Below, in pieces: positions 23,182-35,200 of a stretch of DNA of 64,000 nt. Each line of letters opens with the position of its first letter. The first letter of the stretch is position 1. Under the pieces are notes generated by a model that worked only from the letters and a program-made list of their open reading frames with translations, had not been told where the DNA came from and made no database searches. The DNA is taken from contig NW_006281102.1 in the NCBI RefSeq assembly GCF_000203795.2, forward strand, positions 166,567 to 230,566. The letters run 5' to 3'. Made by a program: the position numbers and the translations under genes. The DNA comes from Batrachochytrium dendrobatidis JAM81. Taxonomy: Eukaryota; Chytridiomycota; Chytridiomycetes; Rhizophydiales.

Positions 23182-24761
23182 ATGAGTCGTATGTCTGCAA
23201 AAAACAAAGCTCTTTCTGCTAAAGCCAAATCCTCTGCTTCCAATAATGATTCAACTCATGACACAATCAATGTGTCTAAATCATCCAACGCACCTGTTCT
23301 GCCGCTCAAAGTAAATGGCTCACTTTGTTTTTGTACTGTTTTGAGCCTCTTATATTTCTAAACTGGAATTGTCCCATTTGGATAACCATAATTGTACGAT
23401 CATCCGATTCACAACAATCCTGATATTGGGGTTGACTGTTTTGATGTTATCGATAAAACTCTACAAAGTAGCATCCATCATTCCAAAAGATTGGCTGTTT
23501 ATCCATTTTGGTACTTGTTTAGTGCTACATTTTACGTGAATAGCACTTAATATCATGTGTATAGCAAGCATGCTAAAATTTACTGACAAATCAACGAGTT
23601 TATTAACAAGTGCTTTTATTCAATAACTTTTGATACCAAACCTGATGTGAATCTATTCAAGGAACCAAAAACTAATACTATAGAGCCTGTAATTGCAACC
23701 GATAAACCCAAATCCAAGACACAAAAGAAACGCAAAAACGATGCAACTGAGCCTGAAAAATCTGACAATGTATTGGTTCAAGATCAAACCGATGCAATCA
23801 AGCCACAGGTCGATGCAACCAATAAACCTAAATCCAAGACACAAAAGAAACGCAAAAACGATGCAACTGAGCCTGAAAAATCTGACAATGTATTGGTTCA
23901 AGATCAAACCGATGTAGTCAAGCCACAGGTTGATGCAACCAATAAACCTAAATCCAAGACACAAAAGAAACGCAAGATTACTGACGCGAGTCCAGTTTCC
24001 GATCAGCCTTGCAAAAATCTGCTTGAAAACGCTCATACATCTGAAAGCCCCGTCGACACTGATGCCAAGACTAAGGTGGATACTGTAAAATACCCTTTGA
24101 TGACTTTATCAGATTCAACACTTGTCAGTGAATCTTCACTAGAGTGCAAACATCAAAACGCATCTACTAATGAGTTTAATTTTATAAAGGGATCCACAAT
24201 AGCTACTTCAAACAAGGAAAATTCTAAAAAGTCATCTGTATCAAAAAAAACCAAGGAAAGCAAGACCAGTTCTACTGGGGCTAGTAAACTCAGTAAAGTG
24301 TGTATTTTTTGATAGTTTTAATAGATTGTAGTGCTTTTGTACAAGGCTTATACTCACTAATTTAATTGTTAGACAACTCTGGCTAAAAATGATACCACTT
24401 CAGCAAAAAAAAGTACAGCATCATTGCCAACAACTTGCTTAGCACCTATTACTTCTACAAACAAGTGGGAAAATGCTACTTTGTGTGGTGATGCGGCTCG
24501 GAAAGAGGTTGGCTAAATTGCTTAAATCTGGTTCCTAACCAATAGCCATAGATCTGATTTTTATGTAATGTTTGCAATGTTTAGAAATTCATGCGACTTC
24601 TTGGAGCCAAAAAGACTGGCGTTTCCACGACCAATGTACCTACGAGTGATTTATCGCACGACACTGAATCTACTCAAGAAAGTCTTCTTAAACAGTTTGA
24701 AAAAAGCAAAGATATTCAGCAAACTCGTAAACAAGGCAAACGCCTCGGACTTGGATTTTGA
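23182..24761 (+). CDS. Lysine-rich protein with C-terminal SMAP (small acidic protein-like) domain
   Basis: The start is ATG 23182; the frame runs further upstream only without ATG. Exon 1 ends at 23310. Exon 2 spans about 23611 or 23637 to 24297. Two short exons follow. The last gives NKWENATLCGDAARKE joined to KFMRLLGAKK, which matches the SMAP domain (W-E ... KF-RLMG-KK) found in C11orf58 and the nucleolar protein KNOP1. The body is Lys/Ser/Thr-rich and contains 2.4 copies of a 40-residue repeat with the core KPKSKTQKKRKNDATEPEK. The repeated KKRK clusters suggest nuclear or nucleolar location, by inference. The acceptor of exon 2 is ambiguous, as both candidate sites keep phase. The precise function is not known. 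Confidence 0.8.
23694..23975 (+). repeat. 120-bp coding tandem repeat, 2.4 copies
   Basis: Copies are 23694-23813, 23814-23933 and a partial 23934-23975. Full copies differ at only about five positions. The unit is exactly 40 codons, so copy-number change keeps frame. Confidence 0.95.
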
Positions 24762-24879
24762 TTCAAAATCCATCAAATAAACTTGCACACAAGTCACTAT
24801 TTGATAAATTGGTAATATCCAACTGTATGGATAATCTGCCATGCTCGAGTTCCAACAAATGAGCAATGTGGATCAATAT

Positions 24880-24885
24880 CACGTG
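24880..24885. promoter_or_regulatory. CACGTG palindrome upstream of RING gene
   Basis: Context ATCACGTGAT, 65 bp before the start at 24950. A TATA-like tataaaaag follows at 24904. Confidence 0.55.
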
Positions 24886-24949
24886 ATGTAATTTGTAATT
24901 GAGTATAAAAAGTTTTTCCAAATTAGTTTATTGGAAATTTACGTTGAAT

Positions 24950-26693
24950 ATGGGCAGAAAAAGATGGCCAAGACACACTTTAAGCAGAGCGGATGCTGCA
25001 GGAAAGATTACCACAGCTTCCAATTCATGGACTGTTTCTCCATCTGTCTATACGCAATCATATCAGTCACACACAACCATCAAATCAGCTACTCCTTTAC
25101 TTGACATCACCAGCAAACCAAAAGAAAGTGTTTCGACAGATTTGGCTATCCAGACTGATCCTACAACGCAGGAAGCACTGGAAAATTCATCTTTATCAGA
25201 ATTCAATACTGAATCAGTCAATAACCTTTTGCTTTCTAAAACATCGTTTAAAAAGCGACACAACACATTTCATATATCTTCCCTCCCCAAGCATACCGAA
25301 ATGAATACAAAACTACCACCAACAGTTATCTTTGAAAATAAGACTACATTAGCCACCGAAAGCAACTCGGAAAATATCTGTAAACTTGTAGATGCATCCG
25401 TTCAAGTTGATCCGTTTTTGATCGATCTGGCTGATCAGACTATAACGACAGAAACTCTCTCGGACTTGGTTGATTTAAAGCGACCCTATTATGATTCTTA
25501 TATATACATGTACATTGATCGTCTTCGAGAAATAAGTAAGTTGTCTGTATCTTGCATACTCGGAATGGAGATACAGCTGAATTTGACACGTTAGTATTTT
25601 CAAGCTCATAAACAAGTACAGTCTAAGGATATATCAAAAGAAGCAAGCAGTGTTCAAAATTTAGCCAAAGACCAGTTTAATCATGGTAAGGATTTGTCAA
25701 GCATTGTTGTAAAAGTATGCATGATACTCACCAATTTGGCTTGTATCGATAGATGAAGCGCTCTGGCAGGCAGTGTCTTGCTCAATCTGTCTTGAACTCT
25801 ACTCGGCTCCATACACGCTACAATGCGGTATGTTGTACTCTATTAAATTTGAATAGTTTCAAATCTATTTTGCCAATATTATTTTAAACCAAGAGCAATG
25901 CTTAATCTTTTATTTGTAATCACTAGGCCATTCGTACTGCTTCCACTGTTTGCAAAAGTGGTGTAAGCAGCAACCAGAAACGAGTAAAATCAAATGTCCA
26001 GCGTGTCGAACGTTATTGAATTTAAAGCCTCATCCAAATAGTATTGTTCAGGAATTGGTGGATGTCGTTATTGATCGCCTTCCATTATCAGAGCGCGAGA
26101 TACAGAAAGAGCGCATTGAATCTTTGAGGAAATCGAGCAAACTTGTAGACACTCCATGGGAAAGTCTTTGTGCTCCGTCAACAGTGATGGATTTTGACGA
26201 TCTAGTTCCACGCTGTAGTGTCTGCACCTGGGAGGTTGTTGATGGTACATGCGTGAGATGCGGAATAGCCTATTATCTTTCAAACGATGAGCTTAGTCAG
26301 GATCAAGACAGCTACAATGAAGGCGTGAATTCTATTGATAGAAATCGTATGAATGCTCGTGGTAGTGACAGTGACAGCTCAGACCCAATACATGTGAATT
26401 CCAGAGGTTTGAACTTTTCATCTGATCAGCTCTCCGTATCTCATTCTAGCGACTCGGAGGTTTCCAGCTATGATGATGGAGAAGGGTTTGTAGTCGACGA
26501 TGACGATATGGGCAGCGTGCAGGATTGTTTTGATAGCGATGTAGAATCTTCCCAAAGCGACGATGACAAGGCCAGTGTACAAGACACGTCCATGTATGAT
26601 CAAGATGAGCCATTACAAATAGACTATACTATATCTCAAAGGACTCGAAGGTTGACAAGAATTGTTGATACAGACGAGTCTGATGAAGATTGA
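24950..26693 (+). CDS. RING-finger protein, probable E3 ubiquitin ligase
   Basis: The first exon, from ATG 24950 to 25535, encodes a Ser/Thr-rich region starting MGRKRWPRHTL. Short exons then read THKQVQSKD, DEALWQAVSCSICLELYSAP and GHSYCFHCLQKWC. Together they build a C3HC4 RING: CSIC, then C-G-H-x2-C-x2-C, then CPAC. A helical stretch follows (VQELVDVVIDRLPLSEREIQKER). Then a small Cys cluster CSVCTWEVVDGTCVRCG looks like a second zinc-binding knuckle, as in CHFR-like and related E3s. The tail is strongly acidic (Asp/Ser-rich) and ends DTDESDED with TGA at 26691-26693. RING plus zinc knuckle suggests ubiquitin transfer, perhaps nuclear; the substrate is unknown. Exon phases were checked across the RING. 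Confidence 0.85.
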
Positions 26694-27237
26694 TCTACCA
26701 CATTGGTTCGAGATTGAACGAAATTTTAAAAAAATGGGTTTTAAATTCCAAAACTATCAATAAAAATCATGACCTGGTATGAGGTTTGAATTAAAACTTG
26801 TCTGTAATCTAATGCATTAAAATAAAAACACCACTGCTCAACATGATTTTAAACCAACACGGTGTTGGTAATTCATGTATACTCGGCGTGTATTAAAGTT
26901 TGACTTTTAATTGAAAACTGATGGTGTCAATATAGTTTACAGTAGTGTTATCTGTTTGTCTATAAACTGGTATTGCTTTTGGAAAAAATGGATAGGCCCA
27001 ATTTTATAGATCTATGATATACAGGCCGAGGGTTTATACAAGAGTTGCTGGCAGACGCAAAAATAAACAAGCAATACATTAACATAGTACCATTGCTGAT
27101 CAGATCAGCAGATAATGCCGAGTAGAAAATTCTTGAAAGCAAATAAAACTAGGACTAACAGCAAACCCAAAAAATTCAAAAACACAATCAGCAATCGACT
27201 CGAAAACGTAAAGAAGCCCAATTCAATTATTTTAAGG
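26694..27237. other. Tail-to-tail gap between RING gene and GOT1
   Basis: These are 544 AT-rich bases. Short frames seen here and in the adjoining GOT1 region lack family signatures. No CACGTG. Confidence 0.6.
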
Positions 27238-28144
27238 TTATACTGGAAGTTTCTTGCCACAGATTTTATCAACCAAAAAGGAGATTCCAGGAAGATTTAA
27301 AAGCGAACCAACTAATGGTAGTTTACGTAAAAAAGAAATAACTACAGGTAGGAAATCACTGTTTTCCGGTGGGCATTGTTATGAGTCGAAAATAAGATAA
27401 ATGTTAATATAAACAGAAACTAATGAAACTCGATGCCGTGCATGTTATAATTTTAAAAATACTTGCCCAAATAGGTTGATAAACCCAAACAGTTCTATGC
27501 ATACTCCAACAAATGGCCATTTTATGAATACCAAGACTATGCCCAGGAAAAAACACACAGTGCCTCGAATCTTTTCACTTCTAGAAAAAAATGCTATAGT
27601 TTTTGTGAATCCTATGACAAGAGCTAACCCTCCTAAAAATAAGATCTACAATCAATGTTACTACGAGATCAAACGAGCCTTGAACAAGTGGAAACCCAGC
27701 AGCTAGAGCTGAATTTGATGCATCAAATATTTCTTTGAAATGGTTGCAGTGATTTAAACAATAAACGTTGCATGTTGAATCTATAACATCTCAGTTGAAC
27801 AAGTGTATGGATACTTTAATTCACGTACGTTGCCAATCGCCACCAAACCTCCATCAAAAAAGAGTAGAATCCCAAGAAGCATAAAGAAAACCCCAAAGGA
27901 GGTTAATCCAACACCAATCTCTAGTAATTTCCAAATTTAATTCAATGAATACATGAATAACGTCGTTAGTTTAATATAGCTGTTATGAATGGCTTGAATG
28001 TATTGGGTTTCTTGATACACAAAATATATTCAGTGTAAACTAAATAGTAGTGCTATTTCAAAATGCCAAAACTCGCTCAAAATACTGTAGTGTTCATACG
28101 AATTCGCTAAACCAGGTCTTACTCTGTGTATCTGTTAACCACAT
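27238..28144 (-). CDS. GOT1: Golgi transport protein Got1 (GOLT1), 137 aa
   Basis: Got1 is a small four-helix membrane protein that supports ER-Golgi vesicle traffic. It is easily missed because the exons are short: 28144-28123, 27920-27829, 27645-27467 and 27358-27238, summing to 414 nt in phase. The protein begins [20 protein letters not shown] and continues [18 protein letters not shown], then [33 protein letters not shown] and [19 protein letters not shown]. It ends GKKLPV. The length is nearly the same as human GOLT1B (138 aa). The third intron uses a GC donor (GCAAGT), required to reach LFG|DFLPVV in frame. It is head to head with Mago nashi. Confidence 0.95.
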
Positions 28145-28247
28145 ATGATGTGTCGGTTATTCCCAAGTTGGCGAGAGTCTGGAGTTCATTGTCAAGTGTT
28201 GGTTGATAGATTTTGAATACACGACAATCAAAAAGTGAAACGTAATC

Positions 28248-28253
28248 CACGTG
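28248..28253. promoter_or_regulatory. CACGTG palindrome upstream of GOT1
   Basis: Context TCCACGTGAT, 103 bp before the GOT1 start (minus strand). Confidence 0.5.
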
Positions 28254-28310
28254 ATTGAAACAATGCAATGAACAATGTCATTTGAAGATTCAATCCGGGT
28301 TTATCTTGGC

Positions 28311-28435
28311 AATCAATACATAATAGAATTCTATTTAAACCGCTTATTTTGTATTTAATATTGTTGTTGATGAGTTTTAATCAAGACTACACGATCCTAA
28401 CAGTTACAATCATTCAAAATCAAGATGAAATAAGA
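28311..28435 (+). repeat. Dispersed non-coding element, short copy
   Basis: The same 103-base block as 20435-20537, in the same orientation, then six bases and the shared block tcaagatgaaataaga (28420-28435). It lacks the 54 extra bases present in the other copy. Confidence 0.85.
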
Positions 28436-28656
28436 GATACATATTCAATACAGCTTTTCCTGTTGTATTCACGTAAATGGGACACCAAGAGTATCTTGAT
28501 GATTATACATGACTACCAAAGAGGATCAAACCCATAGATTGATTGTATTATAATAAACGTATTTATTAAAGACTATCAGTCAATTTGTATTAGAAAAGTA
28601 CAAGAAATATTCAAACATTATCAAGTCACTGCAAGATCAATACAAATGTTTCAGTT

Positions 28657-28672
28657 TGAATACGGCTGTAAA
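28657..28672 (+). repeat. Short shared intergenic block, copy 2
   Basis: The 16-mer tgaatacggctgtaaa, also at 2518-2533. It is 52 bp before the Mago start. Confidence 0.35.
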
Positions 28673-28723
28673 TTCAATTGATTTTCCTTGCTTGAAAATT
28701 CTTGGTTCAACAGAATCATAACC

Positions 28724-29880
28724 ATGACAGCAGGAGAAGATAGTGATTTTTACGTGCGCTACTAGTAAGACCATTTGATTTATTGATATAGCATTAAAGA
28801 GCTGTTAACGTGCTCTTGATGTTTATGAGCCTGTTCTGTTGGTGCTTTATTTGAAGATCTAAATGCTCAACTGCCAGTCCAGTTTTAGTCGGCGGACTCC
28901 AGGATGAATGACCTATGACGGATATGAAATGTATTAAACATAGACCATAAATCGAATACTAATATGTATATTTTCCTTATATGACGGCTTTTATCTACAA
29001 CTCTGTCAACACTTGCTTGCATGGACAACTTTGCTCTGCCAGTGTGGGTCATATGGGAAAATTTGGACATGAATTCCTCGAGTTTGAGTTTCGACCAGAT
29101 GGAAAAATGAGATATGCCAACAACTCCAACTACAAGAATGATACTATGATCCGAAAAGAAGGTAAACTAATTCTACTTTTTAATATTGGTTTAGTGCCAT
29201 ATTGGCTATTTTGCAAGGTTCGAACTGACCACATTGCCAACTATACACCATGAATGTGTAATCTCAAATTCAGTGTTTACTAGCGCATCAGTTATGAGTG
29301 AGCTTAGAAGGATCATTAAGGATAGCGAGATCACAAAGTAAGATTTATTTCAATATCAGGTGTACCGGCGCAAATACAACTCCGGATTGCTGTTTTTTCA
29401 AATAAGATTCATCATGGTTCTAAAATCAACTGCAAAAATATATTTGTTTTTGTGAATAGAGAAGATGATCAAAAATGGCCAGAGCCGGACCGTGCAGGAC
29501 GTCAAGAGCTTGAAATTGTCATTGGAGATGAACATATTTCATTTACAGTAAGTGCATATTAGACATCAATTTACTTTATGATCCCATGAATGGCAGTTTT
29601 GTGAGACTGTATTGATGTGATTAGATCTTGTCATGAGTGCTGGATAGTATTAACAGACGATTATACTTTTGTTAGACTGCCAAAATTGGCTCATTGGTGG
29701 ACGTTCAAAAGAGCGATGATCCAGAAGGTCTCCGTGTATTTTATTATCTCATTCAAGACATCAAATGTCTAGTATTTTCGTTGATTTCTTTACACTTCAA
29801 GGTTTGTATCAAGTCTCACTACACTTTTAGTTCATGACAGCTGACTTTATTTATGATTGATACAGATCAAGCCAATATAA
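28724..29880 (+). CDS. MAGOH: Mago nashi, exon junction complex subunit, 150 aa
   Basis: Mago binds Y14 and locks eIF4A3 on spliced mRNA as the core of the exon junction complex. Six exons fit in phase and sum to 453 nt: 28724-28764, 29043-29161, 29274-29337, 29460-29547, 29676-29801 and 29866-29880. The sequence is close to animal Mago: [87 protein letters not shown] and the ending HFKIKPI. The last exon holds only four residues plus the stop. Presence of a full Mago fits the intron-rich genes around it. Confidence 0.97.
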
Positions 29881-30316
29881 AGATGATTGTTTGCCGAGTG
29901 ATTGATCGAGAATGGATGCTTACTACGATTGATACAACTATCGTGACTGTCTGAAAGATACTATTGATGAATAAATAACGACCACTAATAATTGTTGAGT
30001 TTTTAGTCGAGTGTCTTGTGTACCTCTTGATGATTGCAGGATTACGACTGCCAAAAGTGGAAATCATTTGTTTAAAATTCTGATTTGATTGTAAATGAAT
30101 TTTGTGTTGATTAAAGCACGTCGATTTGCAGTAGAAAAACGCAGCAAACTTTAGTCGAGATTTCAAGGCAAACGCAGCGTTTTGTGGATGCGATTGTTAG
30201 ACTCGAGTGTAAAATATGAATGGTTTCCACGTGACTAGATACGCAGTCAAACATTCGAGTTAATTGCAGTCAAACTGGTTCTTGTACAACGATTATCACT
30301 ATACCAAGTTGTTAAT
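29881..30316. other. Intergenic gap Mago/Ubc13
   Basis: 436 bases with a CACGTG box at 30228. A 99-codon minus-strand frame here shows no family resemblance. Confidence 0.6.
30228..30233. promoter_or_regulatory. CACGTG palindrome upstream of UBC13
   Basis: Context TCCACGTGAC, 84 bp before the start at 30317. Confidence 0.5.
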
Positions 30317-31619
<1,303 letters not shown>

Positions 31620-32210
31620 AATATTGTTTGGTAGTGTTTATCTTGAAATGAATGGTGATTATCCTTGGTATACATATATCCATTTACCTGTTTTTAAAAT
31701 AAACCTCTGATACTCGGACTATTCATTCCCAGTTTGTTTATCATTCAATGGCTTACCCTATCAATCTGAACCTTACGCAGCAATGAGTGATTTACAAGCA
31801 TTCAATCGTGTTTTAAAATTCTTGCTAGATACATTTTATAACAAGACTCGACTATAAACAATACCATATCGATCACTTGATAGGATATTACAACCATACC
31901 AAAATGGGTTTAAATCTACAAATTGGTTTAGCATGATCATCTTTCAAGCGAATGCGCTTAATACCCAATAGTCTGAAACATGTTGGTGTTGTTACATATG
32001 TTACAGAATTATAGAGATACACGAGAATCGACAGAAATAGATTCGCATATTTATTGCATCACAATGTAGTATGTAGGATCAATCCAATCTGACATACATT
32101 GCAATAGTGACGTTTTACTCAGTGTTTGCATACATCAAGTAGTCTACAACAATGGATGTAGCAAAATGGGTTGTTTCAAATTTCTCATACGGACATGGAA
32201 CAAGGTTAAA
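31620..32210. other. Tail-to-tail gap Ubc13/Spt16
   Basis: 591 AT-rich bases. No gene, repeat or CACGTG seen. Confidence 0.6.
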
Positions 32211-35200
32211 CTAGCGACGACCTTTTTTAGTAGAGCGTCGGTCATCATCGTCACGATCAGCTCGACCTTCCTCCCGGTCATGCCTTTTGCGATCATGCTA
32301 TAGAGGTAAGCGTTTAAATCAAGTGTTGGGTATAAATAGCAGTTTAGATTATTTTGGCTTCAAGTGCTGTTGAAAGGTTTGGAAATAAAATGTGTTACCT
32401 GGGCCGCTTTGCGCTCCAACTCGTCCCAATCTTCACCAGACTCGTCCTCGCCCGATCCTGATTCTGAAAAATCGGATCCTGAAACGTTTGAGCCATCATT
32501 TTCACTATCATCAGAATCAGACTCGCTACCAGCCGAAGAAGATCCAGACATTTCAAACTCGGATATCGAATCCTCTTCACTACTTCCATTCTCCTGTATA
32601 GATGCAAGGTACAAAATGAGTCAAAATAGAACAATCGAATCAAACAATATTGCATTAAATATGCTATTCTTTTATAAGAATAAATTACACGATTCAGTAA
32701 CGTACACTGCCGTCTGTCTGTAAAAACGACCAGCCACCAGCCTCTTCAAAAAAGGCTCGAGGATCGTCATTGATGGTTTTCATGATTTGTGGCCAACTCA
32801 AATTAACAGGACCTTCGCTAAATGGAATATCTGACGAGCTAGTACACGTATGTGTTGTTAAAAATTGAAATGCACGTCAGAATAAATTTACAACAGACCA
32901 AGCAACTGGTTACTTACTCTAACCATTCCCGAACTGTTTCAATTTGGCTTGTAGGGATGGTATTGATATGAGATACAGCTTTGTGAAAATCTTTATACAC
33001 AAATACCAAATCAAAGTTTTTGAGGCCAAACTAAATGCAAGTATCACAGTATTCAAGTTAAAAAGTCTATACAATCATACCAATAAAGATTATCTGGAAA
33101 AAGTTAAAGTATGGTGTCATGTCAAATTGATTTACCTGAACACGCTCAAGATGCGCTATCTCAATGTCTTTTACAGGAATTACAAGGAATGGCGTATCGG
33201 ATAGATGAACCAGACAGTCTGTAGTGGGCTGCAATGTGACGAGTTGACGGAAAGGAACACCTGAAAAGGCCACGTCTCGAAGCGGGACATCAACCAATAC
33301 CTTTTTTTTGCTCTAGACCACAAATGTATACAATATGAAAAATCATCAGCTTCTGCAAAATGGTAGTTACAAGTTGATTGAATATTCACCATTTCACCGA
33401 TCCGCTCTGAAAACTGTTGAAACTCTCGGTTAAGTTGTAAACGTTTACGGCGTTCTTCCTGCTCTTGCGCAAGTTCGTCTTCGTCGCCATAATTTACACG
33501 CCGGCGTCTGTTTCCAGTTTCGTCAAAGCTAGCATCAGAAACTTCACGGTAGAATTGAATATCTTTTGTTTTCTTTTTGCCCAGCATGATTGGGGTTTTC
33601 AAGTGGACATGAAGCAAAACAATCAATTCGCCATCACACGGCTGGAAAAAAAGATGCTTAACATTGGAAAACAAAATGTCGATTTTCTGATCGCTTTTCA
33701 ATTGAGATTGATATCTCAAGCCATTCAAATGGATTTCTAGGTCACCAGGAAATCGTTTTCCCTCGAGACCCGGTCGAACAAACACGTCAGGCAATCGAGT
33801 GGGACGACGACCTGGATCAAAATTAAAAACATGTGAGCATTTCCAAATTATTTATTTTGGATAAATAGCTGGTATGGACAGTTGGGATCTCTTTTGTTGA
33901 GCCACTTATTTACAAAAAGCAGTATCTGAAATTGATACCGGGCTTACCTTTGACTTCCATAAGACTTGCCTGCTCAACCAAGTCGGCCATTTCCAGTCGC
34001 TCAGCGTCGCGCTTTTGCATTTCTTTTTTGAGTTCATTGATTTCTCTGTAAATCTCTGTAAATCGGCCAATGTCATTGCTACGGTAGCTCAAAGATCGCA
34101 CAAAGGTAGCGTTGGGATCTTCAAATGGCATAGGGCCTTCCTTTTTTCCTGTCGATTGACCTGGAGTAATAAAATTGAAGCGGAGCAGTACAAAGTCCTG
34201 TTCATCGCTCTTGCTGACATTTTTTAAAGTAGAAACATGAAACGGAACGGCCTGACCAAAAACAGGTAGGATAATGGTTTCAGACCGACGATCAACTAGA
34301 ATTTTTAGCTCGTTGATATTGCGAGGAAGCTGGGAATCCTTGCGATAGCTTTCAAATTTACGAAACACTGCCTGCTGAACCTTGAGTTTATCATCCTTGT
34401 TCTCGCTGTATCTAGACAGTCCTTCCTCTTGACGCGACTGTGCGAGTTGCTTTTGATGAAGCCTGCGTCTTTGCTCGGCAGTGGCACGATCCTATAAAAA
34501 TATAAAATACACGAGTCAAATATTGTTTGTAAACAAAACTCTATTCACTTTACAAACATCAATTTAAAATGTAAATGTTTCAAATACATTACGTACAGAT
34601 TCGTGACGCAACTTTGATTCAATAACAGCTCCTCCGCGAGTTTTTGGTAAATTTTCCACAATTTTGACCTCATCATCCTCTTCGTCATCCTAATTACAAA
34701 CCCCAACGAGTCGATTGATACCATTTAGTGATATGTTACTGGAATTGATTTGTATTCGTGACATATGATGATCATTTAAAATCCAGCTTACCCCAAACGC
34801 GTACGAAATGGATCCAAGATCCTTTTCTATTTCAGACAATACCAATGCAGTGCCATTGGTAATTTGGACAGTATCTGCAAGATAAAGTGAGTATAATTTT
34901 CCCTTGGAATCTTTGCTTTTTGGGTTGACGAGTCCTTGGAACCCAATGGAAAGATTAAAGGTCATGCCAGCCTTTAAAGGCCGAGATGTTTTTTGTGCAA
35001 GAAGCAATTGAGATTCACGAAATTCAATTCCAATCTGCAGTTTGTAAAAAGTAAAATATGAGTAAACCCAACATTTTGGTTGTATAGACAAAATATAGCC
35101 AAGATGTCCAAATAGTCAGGGTTACATACAACAAACCCGCAATTCTTTGTAAAGTGTGCCTTTAAATCTGGACGTTTTTCTTGAATATAGTCCAATGCTT

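Larger units (their letters stand above)
28145..28723. other. Head-to-head region GOT1/Mago
   Basis: These 579 bases hold a CACGTG box near GOT1, copy 2 of the 103-bp dispersed element, and the short block at 28657. A 62-codon frame across the repeat matches nothing. Confidence 0.6.

Noticed and set aside
27115..27706. Two small plus-strand frames that could be a basic protein gene
   Set aside because: They are antisense to GOT1 exons 3-4, whose joined product matches GOLT1 end to end.
28349..28537. 62-codon frame across the duplicated element, as a possible transposon protein
   Set aside because: No transposase-like motif, and the second copy of the element does not preserve the frame.
29867..30166. 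99-codon minus-strand frame after Mago
   Set aside because: No family resemblance; it partly overlaps the last Mago exon and the gap.
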